From NCBI GenBank assembly GCA_018818065.1, contig JAHISV010000005.1, positions 850,527 to 914,526 of the forward strand: 64,000 nucleotides of DNA, given 5' to 3'. Origin of the DNA: Bacteroidota bacterium (GTDB lineage: Bacteria; Bacteroidota; Ignavibacteria; Ignavibacteriales; Melioribacteraceae). The notes under the pieces are model-generated. The model was given only the letters and a program-made list of their open reading frames with translations, made no database searches and was not told the DNA's origin. The translations under genes and the position numbers were made by a program. Below, one piece after another: positions 1 through 9,143 of this stretch. Position 1 is the first letter of the stretch. The number at the start of each line of letters is the position of its first letter.

Positions 1-1
1 G

Positions 2-541
2 TGGGGAAGGGGAGATGGCAGCACCCTCGATGTATTGGAAACAACATACGGCAATGTGGGTGGTATGATTTGCTGGGAGCACTGGATGCCTCTGCTAAGG
101 GCGGCGATGCACGCAAAAAAAGAAATTGTTCATGTTGCCCAGTGGCCATTTGTAAAAGATCTGCACCAAATAGCAAGCAGGCAATACGCGTTCGAAGGGC
201 AATGTTTTGTTTTAGCCGCAGGGTCAATAATTACCAAGCGAGATTGTCTGGAAGGAGTAAAATCTGTTGATCCTCAAAATGAAGGAATTCAGCTGCTTGA
301 GGACATTCCGGGCGATGAAAAAGATTTGTTATTGAGAGGTGGAAGTGCTATAATTGGTCCCGATTCCTGCTATCTTGTGGATCCAATTTATGATAAATCG
401 GATATAATTTTTGCTGATTTGGATAAAATAAAGATTATTGAAGGAAGAATGGCACTTGATAGTGATGGTCATTATTCGAGACCGGATATTTTCCAACTTA
501 ATGTTAATACAAAACGACAGGAAAATGTAACGTATGAATAA
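2..541 (+). CDS. Carbon-nitrogen hydrolase (nitrilase family), 5'-truncated by the window edge
   Basis: The reading frame is open from base 2, so the N-terminal half lies outside the window. The visible part starts [20 protein letters not shown] and runs into [14 protein letters not shown]. This matches the nitrilase active-site block, where the Cys of CWEHWMP is the nucleophile. The Glu and Lys of the triad would lie upstream. Enzymes of this family hydrolyse nitriles or amides to acids and ammonia in the cytoplasm; the CWE-W/Y-MPL form is typical of true nitrilases rather than amidases. The tail ([10 protein letters not shown]) is the usual nitrilase end. The stop overlaps the next gene by 8 bases, suggesting translational coupling. 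Substrate cannot be inferred. Confidence 0.85.
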   Translation, partial: WGRGDGSTLDVLETTYGNVGGMICWEHWMPLLRAAMHAKKEIVHVAQWPFVKDLHQIASRQYAFEGQCFVLAAGSIITKRDCLEGVKSVDPQNEGIQLLEDIPGDEKDLLLRGGSAIIGPDSCYLVDPIYDKSDIIFADLDKIKIIEGRMALDSDGHYSRPDIFQLNVNTKRQENVTYE

Positions 542-1565
542 TATGTTTTATCTCAGTTGTGTTTTCTTAATATTTCAAGTGACTGGCTGCAAGAATTATG
601 AGACATTGAGCAGAGAGAGTTACAAGGTAGTCGAAGAATCAGAAGTTATTCAGGTTTTTTTGGATGGGGAGGTTAGCTCCAGAAACTCCGAAATTTCAGG
701 ACTAAGCTGGTATAATGATTATTTAGTACTTCTTCCACAATATCCTGATAATTACGGCTCAAAATTCGAAGGTGCGTTTTTTAAAATTTCAAAATCCAAA
801 ATTGATACATTTTTACAATCACAAAATAAAGCGCCCTTAAAACCAGTTAAGGTTGATGTTAATTTCAACGGATTGGATCCCGACCTGCTATCAATAGGCT
901 CTGGGTTTGAAGCAATAACCTTTTTAGGTGATGATGTTTACTTAACTATTGAATGTGGAGAGTTTTTTGACACATATGCATATATTTTGAAAGGCAAAGT
1001 AGTAGGTGATCTTGAGAGTATCGAACTCTATCCGGATAAGATGAAGAAAATTGAAAGTCAAACCGATATTAGTAATCTCTCAGACGAGGCAATTTTGAGG
1101 AATGGTAAGGAAATAATTACCATATATGAGGCGAATGGAGCAAATGTTAATTCCGAACCATATATCCATACTTTTAATACAGAACTTAATGAAATTTCCC
1201 GGGGCAGACTTGCAAATATAGAATACAGAATAACTGATGCCACAGATCCGGACAGCCTCGGCAGATTTTGGATAATAAATTATATGTGGGAAGAAGATGG
1301 CAATGATCTTTTACCGGACGAAGATGCTGAATTTATAAAATACGGAGTTGGGAAAACACATAAAAATTCGAAATCTATTGAGAGATTATTAGAATTTGAA
1401 TTTTTAGGTAATGATTTAAAGAGGACAAAAACTCCTCCCATTTATCTGGAACTGGATAAAAATAACAAAAGTAGAAACTGGGAAGGTCTCGTCAGGTACG
1501 AAAATGGGTTTTTAATAATAACGGATAAACACCCTGAAACGATTCTTGCATATATAAAAAAGTAG
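534..1565 (+). CDS. Predicted lipoprotein of unknown function
   Basis: The 343-residue product begins with a short hydrophobic segment ending in VTGC, a lipobox, so Cys19 is probably lipidated and the protein membrane-anchored. The mature part is rich in short beta-type segments such as [16 protein letters not shown] and [20 protein letters not shown]. These resemble blades of a beta-propeller or phytase/esterase-like fold, but I cannot assign a family. It overlaps the nitrilase gene by 8 bases, so the two are probably cotranscribed. There is no obvious terminator in the 166-base gap that follows. Confidence 0.6.
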   Translation: MNNMFYLSCVFLIFQVTGCKNYETLSRESYKVVEESEVIQVFLDGEVSSRNSEISGLSWYNDYLVLLPQYPDNYGSKFEGAFFKISKSKIDTFLQSQNKAPLKPVKVDVNFNGLDPDLLSIGSGFEAITFLGDDVYLTIECGEFFDTYAYILKGKVVGDLESIELYPDKMKKIESQTDISNLSDEAILRNGKEIITIYEANGANVNSEPYIHTFNTELNEISRGRLANIEYRITDATDPDSLGRFWIINYMWEEDGNDLLPDEDAEFIKYGVGKTHKNSKSIERLLEFEFLGNDLKRTKTPPIYLELDKNNKSRNWEGLVRYENGFLIITDKHPETILAYIKK

Positions 1566-1658
1566 ATTTTTGAGTTTTTTATGAAGAAAATCAGTATCGG
1601 TTGAACTTAAATGACTTATAATGCAAACAAGTGACTTAAAAATTAGTTTCGCTATTCC

Positions 1659-1698
1659 TTGACATTTAGTCTATTGAGAAATATATTTGTTATCTTTG
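1659..1698 (+). promoter_or_regulatory. Promoter of the rplM-rpsI operon
   Basis: TTGACA at 1659-1664 is followed after 17 bases by TATATT at 1682-1687, a near-consensus housekeeping sigma promoter. A TATCTTTG at 1691-1698 also fits the Bacteroidota -7 form TAnnTTTG, so the true -10 could be either. It sits 34-73 bases before the rplM start codon. Confidence 0.6.
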
Positions 1699-1731
1699 TT
1701 AAAATAATATTTGTTTTTGGAGGATTGCGCT

Positions 1732-2172
1732 GTGAAGCAGGAAAAAATTACAAGGTTTATTAAGACTGAAGATGCCGACGTTAAGTGGTTTGTTGTTGAC
1801 GCCCAAGATAAAGTTCTTGGTAGATTAGCATCAGAGATCGCCAGAGTAATCAGGGGAAAGCATAAAGCGGTATTTACTCCTAATATGGATACAGGTGATT
1901 TTGTTGTTGTTGTTAACGCCGACAAAATTAAATTGACTGGTAAAAGGGATATGCAAAAAGAATATTTCTCTCATTCAGGTTATCCTGGTGGTGTTAGAAT
2001 TAGATCTTATGCCGAAATGATGGAAAAAAAACCTGAGGCAATTATACATAGAGCTGTTAAAGGTATGTTACCAAAAAACAGACTTGGCAGACAATTAATT
2101 AAAAAATTAAAAGTATATGCGGGTGTTGATCATCCTCATAGCGCACAAAAACCTGAACCTTTAAGTTTTTAA
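1732..2172 (+). CDS. rplM: 50S ribosomal protein L13
   Basis: Structural protein of the large ribosomal subunit that binds 23S rRNA early in assembly. Family signatures are visible: [16 protein letters not shown] near the N-terminus, the [11 protein letters not shown] block, and [14 protein letters not shown] toward the C-terminus. The GTG at 1732 is chosen because GGAGG at 1719-1723 is correctly spaced (8 bases) and it gives 146 residues, close to the family length. An in-frame upstream TTG at 1711 would bury the ribosome binding site. The rpsI gene follows after 11 bases, the standard L13-S9 operon. Confidence 0.97.
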   Translation: MKQEKITRFIKTEDADVKWFVVDAQDKVLGRLASEIARVIRGKHKAVFTPNMDTGDFVVVVNADKIKLTGKRDMQKEYFSHSGYPGGVRIRSYAEMMEKKPEAIIHRAVKGMLPKNRLGRQLIKKLKVYAGVDHPHSAQKPEPLSF

Positions 2173-2183
2173 GAGGAATTTGA

Positions 2184-2570
2184 ATGACTGACAAAATATT
2201 TGTTGGAAGAAGAAAAAATGCTACGGCCAGAGTATATTTGAGAGCCGGATCAGGTAAAGTTACAGTCAACAAAAGAGAGTTCGAAAACTATTTCCCTCTC
2301 AAAGACCATAGAGAAGATGTACTTCTTCCTTTTAAGATGACTGAAACACTTGGTAAATATGACATTTATGCAAATTGTAATGGTGGTGGTGTATCTGGAC
2401 AAGCTGAAGCCGTAAGACTAGGTATTGCAAGAGCATTAGTTGATATAAACCCAGAGTTTAGAGCAATTTTTAAACCGGAACACTTGCTTCGTAGAGATCC
2501 AAGAATGGTTGAGCGTAAGAAATACGGACAGCCAAAAGCTAGAAAAAGATTCCAGTTCTCTAAAAGATAG
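2184..2570 (+). CDS. rpsI: 30S ribosomal protein S9
   Basis: The 128-residue protein carries the S9 hallmarks: [22 protein letters not shown] at the start, the [19 protein letters not shown] core, and the basic tail [11 protein letters not shown]. The terminal KR residues reach the ribosomal P site and contact the tRNA anticodon stem. It is preceded by AGAGGAATTTG with good spacing and ends 46 bases before a terminator hairpin. Confidence 0.97.
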   Translation: MTDKIFVGRRKNATARVYLRAGSGKVTVNKREFENYFPLKDHREDVLLPFKMTETLGKYDIYANCNGGGVSGQAEAVRLGIARALVDINPEFRAIFKPEHLLRRDPRMVERKKYGQPKARKRFQFSKR

Positions 2571-2616
2571 TATTTTATATTTACTTAGATTTGAATTTGT
2601 TTTTAGTTTAATAAAT

Positions 2617-2646
2617 GGGTGCCATTTTGGCGCCCTTGTTTTAATT
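2617..2646 (+). terminator. Rho-independent terminator after rpsI
   Basis: GGGTGCC at 2617-2623 pairs with GGCGCCC at 2629-2635 (one G-U pair) around an ATTTT loop and is followed by TTGTTTTAATT. It closes the L13-S9 operon. Since rpsB follows within 100 bases, it could also act as an attenuator for read-through. Confidence 0.75.
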
Positions 2647-2740
2647 ACATCATTCATACTTTCGGATTTGCCCCCTGTGTCCTGTCAAAAAATGGATCAA
2701 AGGCAAAGTTGATGAAAGTAGAAGATAAACAGGAGAAAAA

Positions 2741-3655
2741 ATGGCTAGAGTTGAAATAACCAAGCTTATTGAAGCTGGTGCGCACTTCGGACACCTTACC
2801 CGTCGTTGGAACCCAAAAATGAAACCATACATCTTCATGGAGAAGAATGGTATTCATATTATCGATTTAAAGAAAACCCAAAAATCAATTGATGTTGCTA
2901 CGCAGGCTCTTTATAATATTGTGTCTCAAGGTAAGAGACCTATGTTTGTTGGTACGAAGAAGCAGGCAAAAAGTGTAATTGCTTCTGAAGCTAAAAGATG
3001 CGATGCTAACTGGGTAAGTGAACGTTGGTTGGGTGGAATGCTTACAAACTTCCAGACAATTCGTAAAAGTGTAAAAAGACTTCAAAATATTGATAAAATG
3101 GAAAGTGATGGCACTTTCGAAAAAATAACAAAGAAAGAGATTCTTTTTCTTTCAAGAGAAAGAGATAAATTAAGAAAAGTTCTTGATGGTGTCGAAAACA
3201 TGAACAGACTACCTGGTGCGCTTTTTATTGTTGATATTAGAAAAGAATTTATTGCTGTTCGCGAGGCAATGAGATTAAATATTCCTGTTTTTGCAATTGT
3301 GGACACTAACTGCGATCCAGATGATATTGATTATCTAATTCCGGCAAACGACGATGCTTCAAGAACTATTGAAGTTATTATGAAAGCGGTTGCTGATGTA
3401 GTTATTGAAGGCAATGAAAAAGCTAAGGAAGTAAAAGCTCACGAAGTTGCTGAAAAAGAGCGCGAAAGAAAAGAAAAAGCTGATAAAGGTGAAGAGAAAA
3501 AAGGCAGAGTTAGAAAAGTTAAATTTGATAACAAAGGTAAAAAAGCTGAGAATGATGAAGTTGTTGCTGCTCCAGTAGTTGATGCCAAGCCTGAAGAAAC
3601 AAAAGAAGCTGAGCCTAAAACTGAAGTGAAGAAAGAAGAAAAATCAGCTGAATAA
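2741..3655 (+). CDS. rpsB: 30S ribosomal protein S2 with charged C-terminal extension
   Basis: S2 of the small ribosomal subunit, the late-assembling protein near S1. The family start [19 protein letters not shown], the [10 protein letters not shown] block and the [23 protein letters not shown] motif are all present. At 304 residues it is longer than the typical 230-260. The excess is a Lys/Glu/Ala-rich, low-complexity tail from about residue 228, probably disordered. It is followed by tsf after 40 bases, the usual S2-EF-Ts pair. AGGAGAAAAA lies just upstream of the ATG. Confidence 0.97.
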   Translation: MARVEITKLIEAGAHFGHLTRRWNPKMKPYIFMEKNGIHIIDLKKTQKSIDVATQALYNIVSQGKRPMFVGTKKQAKSVIASEAKRCDANWVSERWLGGMLTNFQTIRKSVKRLQNIDKMESDGTFEKITKKEILFLSRERDKLRKVLDGVENMNRLPGALFIVDIRKEFIAVREAMRLNIPVFAIVDTNCDPDDIDYLIPANDDASRTIEVIMKAVADVVIEGNEKAKEVKAHEVAEKERERKEKADKGEEKKGRVRKVKFDNKGKKAENDEVVAAPVVDAKPEETKEAEPKTEVKKEEKSAE

Positions 3656-3695
3656 TTATTAGAGAAGAATAGAAAAAAATATAAGGATTTAAAAA

Positions 3696-4565
3696 ATGGC
3701 AATTACAGCACAACAGGTTAAGGAGTTAAGAGACAAAACTGGTGCCGGAATGATGGACTGTAAAAAAGCCTTGGGCGAAGCTGAAGGTAATTTTGAAAAA
3801 GCAGTTGAAGTGTTAAGAAAAAAAGGTGCTTCCGTTGCTGCAAAAAGAGCTGAAAGAACAGCAAGTGAAGGCATTGTTCTTACAAAATTATTTAATGATG
3901 ACAAAAACGCAGCTATTGTTGAAGTTAATTGTGAAACTGATTTTGTTGCCAAGAGCAAAGATTTTATTGAATTTGCTAATTTTATACTAGATACGATTGT
4001 TGATGTTAAACCTGCAGATATTGAGGGTTTATTAGCAGCCGAAAGTAATGGTAAAAAAGTTGCTGATGAACTAACATCAGCTGTTGGCAAAGTTGGGGAA
4101 AAAATTGAAATATCACGTTTTGCACTTGAAAGTACTGAAAACGGTATTTTAGTTGATTATATTCATCATGGTTCAAAATTAGGTGTTCTTCTTAAAATAG
4201 ATAATGTACCTGCCGATAAAGCAGCAGAATTTACTACGTCTATGAAAGATGTTGCAATGCAAATTGCTGCAATGAAACCTTTAACTGTATACAGAGATGA
4301 TGTTCCAAGCGAAGTTATTGTTAAAGAAATTGACATTTATAAAGAAGTTGCCCGCAAAGAAGGTAAGCCGGAGCAGATTCTTGAAAAGATTGCTGATGGA
4401 AAAATGAATAAATTTTACCAGGAGAATTGTTTATCTGAGCAAGTATTTGTTAAAGATAATTCAAAGAAAATTGGTGATATTGTCAGCGAATTTAATGCGG
4501 CGAACGAGGCGGAAGCAAAAATCGTTCTGTTCCACCGATTCCATCTAAGTGATGAGAATAAATAA
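3696..4565 (+). CDS. tsf: Translation elongation factor Ts
   Basis: Guanine nucleotide exchange factor for EF-Tu. The N-terminal UBA-like domain MAITAQQVKELRDKTGAGMM is followed by the signature CETDFVAKSKDF, whose TDF residues insert into EF-Tu and displace the bound Mg2+. Two core subdomains follow. Length (289 residues) is normal. It sits directly after rpsB and ends just before a strong terminator. Confidence 0.97.
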   Translation: MAITAQQVKELRDKTGAGMMDCKKALGEAEGNFEKAVEVLRKKGASVAAKRAERTASEGIVLTKLFNDDKNAAIVEVNCETDFVAKSKDFIEFANFILDTIVDVKPADIEGLLAAESNGKKVADELTSAVGKVGEKIEISRFALESTENGILVDYIHHGSKLGVLLKIDNVPADKAAEFTTSMKDVAMQIAAMKPLTVYRDDVPSEVIVKEIDIYKEVARKEGKPEQILEKIADGKMNKFYQENCLSEQVFVKDNSKKIGDIVSEFNAANEAEAKIVLFHRFHLSDENK

Positions 4566-4572
4566 TTAAATT

Positions 4573-4607
4573 AAAAAGGTCTTATTTCTAATAAGACCTT
4601 TTTTTTA
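4573..4607 (+). terminator. Rho-independent terminator after tsf
   Basis: A 13-base arm at 4573-4585 containing AAGGTCTTAT pairs perfectly with 4591-4603 around a TTCTA loop and runs into a tract of T. It separates rpsB-tsf from pyrH-frr. Confidence 0.9.
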
Positions 4608-4632
4608 TTATTTTCTTATATTGGGGAAAGTT

Positions 4633-5370
4633 ATGTCCAATGAATTGAAATATAAAAGAATAGTGCTAAAACTCAGCGGCGAATCGTTGATGGGCAATTT
4701 GAATGGTGGCATTGATCCGGAAATGCTTTCTTTTTTTGCCAGTGAGATTAAAAAAATACACGATCTTGGTGTTGAGGTTGGCTTAGTAATCGGTGGAGGA
4801 AATATCTATCGCGGCTTAAATGCCGAAGAACAGGGTTTGGATAGGGTTACCGGTGATCAGATGGGTATGCTTGCAACAATGATCAATTCTCTTGCGCTTC
4901 AAAATGCCTGTGAAAATGCAGGTTTATATACAAGATTAATGTCTGCCATTAAAATGGAAGCAATTGCCGAGTCATATATCCGCAGACGAGCAATAAGGCA
5001 TTTGGAAAAAGGTAGAGTTGTAATTTTCGGTGCCGGTACGGGGCATCCGTATTTTAGTACTGATACTGCTGCATCTTTAAGAGCTGTTGAAATTGAAGCC
5101 GATGCAATAATTAAAGGTACCAGAGTTGACGGAGTTTTTGACTCTGATCCTGAAAAAAATCCAAATGCTTCATTTTTTACCGAAATATCTTATATTGATG
5201 TTCTAAAGAATAACTTACGTGTTATGGATTTAACGGCAATAAGTCTCTGTAAAGAGAATAATTTGCCCATTATTGTTTTTAATATGGGTAAGAAAAATAA
5301 CCTGTTAAAGTTAGTTACCGAGGGAAACATAGGTACTTCTGTAGGTGATTTTGAAGAAGATAAAGGTTAA
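4633..5370 (+). CDS. pyrH: Uridylate kinase
   Basis: Bacterial UMP kinase of the amino acid kinase fold; it phosphorylates UMP to UDP with ATP in pyrimidine nucleotide synthesis. The KLSGESLMG phosphate-binding start, the GGGNIYRG loop, DQMGMLAT and [17 protein letters not shown] are all visible. ATG 4633 is preferred over the in-frame TTG 4621 because GGGGAAAG at 4623-4630 acts as its ribosome binding site. It gives 245 residues, the usual length. The frr gene follows after 20 bases, a common bacterial arrangement. Confidence 0.96.
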   Translation: MSNELKYKRIVLKLSGESLMGNLNGGIDPEMLSFFASEIKKIHDLGVEVGLVIGGGNIYRGLNAEEQGLDRVTGDQMGMLATMINSLALQNACENAGLYTRLMSAIKMEAIAESYIRRRAIRHLEKGRVVIFGAGTGHPYFSTDTAASLRAVEIEADAIIKGTRVDGVFDSDPEKNPNASFFTEISYIDVLKNNLRVMDLTAISLCKENNLPIIVFNMGKKNNLLKLVTEGNIGTSVGDFEEDKG

Positions 5371-5390
5371 TAATAAATTCTGAGGTGTTT

Positions 5391-5945
5391 ATGAATCCAG
5401 TTATTAGTGATACCATTGAGCGCATGGACAAATCTATTGAAGCGTTCAGACATGAAATTTCTAAAATCAGAACAGGAAAAGCCACCACAGCTCTTTTGGA
5501 TGGAATTAAAGTCGATTATTATGGCACGCTCACTCCGCTTAGCCAGGTCGGTAACGTCTCGGTTTTAGATGTTCATACTCTTAGCATTACTCCCTGGGAT
5601 AGGAGTCAGGTAAGTAATATAGAAAAAGCCATTCTTGCCTCAAATCTTGGCTTTAATCCGGGTAACGACGGAACAAATATTCGTGTTCCAATTCCTCCGT
5701 TAAATGAAGAAAGACGCAGAGAATATGTTAAGCTTGTTAAAAAGTTTGGTGAAGATGCCAAGATTGCTATCCGTAACATTCGTCGCGATGCAAATGATCA
5801 TTTAAAAAAATTGGAAAAAGACAAAGAGCTTTCCGAAGACTTAAGGCATGATGCAGAAGATGAAGTGCAGGAACTTACCAATGAGCATACAAAAAAAATT
5901 GATGAACTGATTAAGCATAAAGAAGATGAAATAATGGAAGTATAG
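5391..5945 (+). CDS. frr: Ribosome recycling factor
   Basis: Releases post-termination ribosomes together with EF-G. The 184-residue length matches the family exactly, and the long-helix sequences are present: MDKSIEAFRHEISKIRTGKA near the start, then the PWDRSQVSNIEKAILASNLG and NEERRREYVKLVKK blocks. ATG 5391 is chosen because GAGG at 5382-5385 lies five bases upstream. It is followed within 30 bases by a terminator. Confidence 0.97.
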   Translation: MNPVISDTIERMDKSIEAFRHEISKIRTGKATTALLDGIKVDYYGTLTPLSQVGNVSVLDVHTLSITPWDRSQVSNIEKAILASNLGFNPGNDGTNIRVPIPPLNEERRREYVKLVKKFGEDAKIAIRNIRRDANDHLKKLEKDKELSEDLRHDAEDEVQELTNEHTKKIDELIKHKEDEIMEV

Positions 5946-5970
5946 TTTTTAGAATTTATTTTGCAATTTA

Positions 5971-6000
5971 AAGCCGTTCCTTAAGGAACGGCTTTTTTGT
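5971..6000 (+). terminator. Rho-independent terminator after frr
   Basis: A perfect palindromic stem: AAGCCGTTCC at 5971-5980, a TTAA turn, then GGAACGGCTT, followed by T6. Closes pyrH-frr. Confidence 0.9.
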
Positions 6001-6096
6001 TTTAAAAAAAGTTTGTAATTTGATTTTCATACAAAAGCCGTTTTTTCAAATAACTCTACTAACTAATGTTATCCTTTAAAATTAAGGAAAAAATGT

Positions 6097-8346
6097 ATGA
6101 GCGTTACAAAGGAAGAAGCACTAAAATATCATAGTGAAGGAAGACCTGGCAAGATTGAAGTCGTTGCCACAAAACCTTGTTTTACTTCAAGAGATTTATC
6201 TCTTGCATACACGCCTGGTGTTGCAGAGCCTTGTCTTGAAATCGAAAAAAATCCAGACGATATTTTTAAGTATACAGCAAAAGGCAACCTGGTCGCGGTT
6301 GTATCAAATGGAACAGCTGTTTTAGGGCTGGGCGCAATCGGCGCCGGTGCCGGCAAACCTGTTATGGAAGGTAAAGGTGTATTATTCAAGAGATTTGCCG
6401 ACATAGATGTCTTTGACATTGAGCTGGATTCATTAGATTCCAAAGAAATCATCAGAGCTGTTAAGATGATGGAACCAACATTTGGCGGTATTAACCTTGA
6501 AGATATAAAGGCGCCGGAATGTTTTGAAATTGAAGAAGAATTAAAAAAGATTTCTAATATTCCTATTTTCCATGACGATCAACATGGAACGGCTATTATA
6601 TCATGTGCCGCACTTATTAACGCAGCTGAAGTTGCCAAAAAGAATCTTGCTGAAATCCGTTTGGTTGTTTCCGGTGCTGGTGCATCCGCTATTGCCTGCT
6701 GCAATATGTATTTATTAGCGGGCGTTAAACGGGAAAATATCTTCATGTTTGACTCAACAGGATTGATTCACAAAGACAGAACTGATCTTAACAAATATAA
6801 GATGATGTATGCCAACGAGAATAAGTACGATTCCCTCGTATCGGCAATGGTTGGTGCTGATGTATTTGTTGGTCTCTCAAAAGGAAATGTTGTTTCTAAA
6901 GACATGGTTAAGTCAATGGGGGATAGCCCAATAATCTTTGCAATGGCTAACCCTGATCCTGAAATACTTTACTGGGATGCGAAAGAGGCTCGTGAAGATC
7001 TTATTATGGCAACAGGGCGTAGCGATTTCCCTAACCAGGTTAATAATGTTCTTGGCTTCCCGTTCATTTTCCGTGGTGCGCTTGATGTTAGAGCAACCTG
7101 TATTAATGAAGAAATGAAAATGGCAGCAACTAAAGCCCTCTCAGAACTGGCAAAAGAAAAAGTACCTGATGTAGTAATAGGCGCTTATGGTGGATCTGAT
7201 TTTTCATTTGGGGCTGATTATATTATTCCTAAACCATTTGATCCTCGTGTATTATGGAAAGTTGCACCTGCTGTTGCACGCGCTGCCATGGAAACAGGTG
7301 TTGCACAAAAACCAATTGAAGACTGGCACGCTTATGAAGAAGAACTTCAGGAAAGATTAGGATTCTCTAATAGGATTGTTCAGTTGATGTCTCATAAAGC
7401 CCGTAAGTCTCCTAAAAAAATTGTTTATCCTGAAGGCAATGAAGAAAAAATAATTCGTGCTGCCAACGCAGTTGCCAGTGATGGACTTGGCTCGCCGATA
7501 CTCATTGGTAACAAAGAAAAAATTGAAGCACGGATTAATGAGCTCAATTTTGACCTTGCCAAATTTGAAATTAAGGATCCTGAAACATGTGAAAGATGTG
7601 AAGCCTACGCTCAAGCATTTTATGCAAAAAGACAGCGGAAGGGAGTAACAATGGACGAGGCTGTAAAAATAATGAAAGAGCCAAATTACTATGCCTCGAT
7701 GATGTTGTGTGAAGGTGATGCCGATGCTGTGATTGGCGGATTAACACAACATTATCCTGCCATGATTCGACCTGCTTTACAAGCAGTTGGAAAGAAAAAA
7801 GGGGGCAAAGTTGTAGCCGGTGTTTATATAGTAATGATTAAAAATAAAGTATACTTCTTTGCAGATACAACTGTTAATTTTGACCCTGATGCTGAAACTC
7901 TTTCTGAGATAGCTATTGTGGTTGCAGATGCTGTTAAGAAATTCGAAATCGATCCAAAGGTAGCTATGTTGTCATTCTCCAACTTTGGAAGTGCTCAAAA
8001 TGAGTATTCACAAAAGGTTCAGGAAGCTGTTAGATGGGTTAGAGCAAAACGCCCGGACATAGTTATTGATGGCGAAATGCAGGCTGATACAGCAGTTGTG
8101 CCCGAAATTGTAGAAAAGGAATTTCCGTTCTGTGCAATTAAAGGTGGTGCAAACGTCCTCATATTCCCAAATCTTTCTGCAGGCAATATTGCTTATAAAT
8201 TGTTCGAACGCTTGACTGACGCTACGGTTATAGGTCCAATATTAGTTGGTATGAACAAACCAGTTCATGTTCTGCAACGTGGTGCATCAGTTGAAGATAT
8301 AATTAATATGACAGCAATTGCTGTTGTAGAAGCTGAAGAGAAATAA
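6097..8346 (+). CDS. maeB: NADP-dependent malic enzyme fused to a phosphotransacetylase-like domain
   Basis: The 749-residue product converts malate to pyruvate and CO2 with reduction of NADP+. Malic enzyme domain, roughly residues 1-430: LSLAYTPGVAEPC, FHDDQHGTAI and the Rossmann loop VVSGAGASAIACC. Phosphotransacetylase-like domain, roughly 435-749: KIVYPEGNEEKIIRAA then the NVLIFPNLSAGNIAYKL block. In MaeB proteins this C-terminal domain serves in acetyl-CoA sensing and oligomerisation rather than catalysis. AAGGA lies about eight bases before the ATG. It is a single-gene unit bounded by terminators. Confidence 0.95.
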   Translation: MSVTKEEALKYHSEGRPGKIEVVATKPCFTSRDLSLAYTPGVAEPCLEIEKNPDDIFKYTAKGNLVAVVSNGTAVLGLGAIGAGAGKPVMEGKGVLFKRFADIDVFDIELDSLDSKEIIRAVKMMEPTFGGINLEDIKAPECFEIEEELKKISNIPIFHDDQHGTAIISCAALINAAEVAKKNLAEIRLVVSGAGASAIACCNMYLLAGVKRENIFMFDSTGLIHKDRTDLNKYKMMYANENKYDSLVSAMVGADVFVGLSKGNVVSKDMVKSMGDSPIIFAMANPDPEILYWDAKEAREDLIMATGRSDFPNQVNNVLGFPFIFRGALDVRATCINEEMKMAATKALSELAKEKVPDVVIGAYGGSDFSFGADYIIPKPFDPRVLWKVAPAVARAAMETGVAQKPIEDWHAYEEELQERLGFSNRIVQLMSHKARKSPKKIVYPEGNEEKIIRAANAVASDGLGSPILIGNKEKIEARINELNFDLAKFEIKDPETCERCEAYAQAFYAKRQRKGVTMDEAVKIMKEPNYYASMMLCEGDADAVIGGLTQHYPAMIRPALQAVGKKKGGKVVAGVYIVMIKNKVYFFADTTVNFDPDAETLSEIAIVVADAVKKFEIDPKVAMLSFSNFGSAQNEYSQKVQEAVRWVRAKRPDIVIDGEMQADTAVVPEIVEKEFPFCAIKGGANVLIFPNLSAGNIAYKLFERLTDATVIGPILVGMNKPVHVLQRGASVEDIINMTAIAVVEAEEK

Positions 8347-8350
8347 ATTA

Positions 8351-8375
8351 AAAGGCGGGGAAACCCGCCTTTTGT
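8351..8375 (+). terminator. Rho-independent terminator after maeB
   Basis: AAAGGCGGG pairs with CCCGCCTTT around a GAAA tetraloop (8351-8373). The T tract after it is short. Confidence 0.85.
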
Positions 8376-8463
8376 AACATAAACTTGCTCATCCCTGTCT
8401 AATGACTAAAGTGTTTTAAGAAGGAGACTTCTTTATTATATTACTAGCAACAAAATCCCCCAT

Positions 8464-9138
8464 ATGGTTAATGGTCAAGAAATGTCGGAAAAGCTGCCAA
8501 ATAGTTTACAGATTCTCCGAAATAGTGTATATACCTTTGCAAGTATGTTGCTTTTTTTCGCTGGTGTAATTTCTTATGGTACAATCCTTAATTTAAGGGA
8601 AGTATCTCTGCAGGAAGCAATGCAGATGAAGGGGATTAGTAAACTTGAAAACATTTCCATTATTGTTGATAGAAAAAACCATGCTCTTGAGCTATATTCT
8701 GATGAAATTCTTGTAAAGACTTATCGTGCTGTTTTCGGAAAAAGCAGGGCACCATTAAAAACATCCATCGATGATCACGTAACTCCTACTGGTAAGTATC
8801 AGGTGTGTTCTAAAGATGATAATTCTGTTTATCATAAATACCTGCAATTAAATTATCCAAATGAAAGAGATGCGGCAGAAGCTTTAAAAAACGGCTATAT
8901 TAATAGGTCTGATTTCAATAAAATAATGAAATCAATTGTAACTGATGGGAAACCCTGTGCTGATTCAAAACTTGGTTCCGGGATTGGGATTCATGGAATT
9001 GGCGAATACGATATAATTTTTAAAAACCTTCCCTTCAATTTCAATTGGACCAATGGTTCTATTGCCGTTAGTAATTCCAGTATTGATGAATTACACACAG
9101 TAGTCCAAATTGGGACGAATGTAGAAATAAAAAATTAA
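8464..9138 (+). CDS. L,D-transpeptidase (YkuD)-fold protein lacking the catalytic cysteine
   Basis: A 224-residue protein with one membrane segment at about residues 22-43 and a periplasmic YkuD-type domain. The fold marks are VTPTGKYQV, the GIGIHG strand with its His at 177, and NWTNGSIAVSN near the end. In the family the last block is normally NGCI/L-A-x-N/S, with Cys as the acyl-enzyme nucleophile for peptidoglycan 3-3 cross-linking or lipoprotein attachment. Here the codon at 9058-9060 is TCT, Ser199. The rest of the motif is intact, so this may be an inactive homologue, a serine-using variant, or a sequencing error. The start is uncertain: AAGGAG at 8421-8426 is too far from ATG 8464, and ATG 8482 is an alternative. 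The next gene starts five bases after the stop. Confidence 0.8.
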   Translation: MVNGQEMSEKLPNSLQILRNSVYTFASMLLFFAGVISYGTILNLREVSLQEAMQMKGISKLENISIIVDRKNHALELYSDEILVKTYRAVFGKSRAPLKTSIDDHVTPTGKYQVCSKDDNSVYHKYLQLNYPNERDAAEALKNGYINRSDFNKIMKSIVTDGKPCADSKLGSGIGIHGIGEYDIIFKNLPFNFNWTNGSIAVSNSSIDELHTVVQIGTNVEIKN

Positions 9139-9143
9139 TCCGG

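Noticed and set aside
1-270. Open frame on + strand at the left edge
   Set aside because: It overlaps the nitrilase frame, which has clear active-site motifs; this frame has none.
6129-6452. Antisense open frames inside maeB, dnaB and other genes
   Set aside because: They are shadows of strong coding genes in other frames, with no motif of their own.
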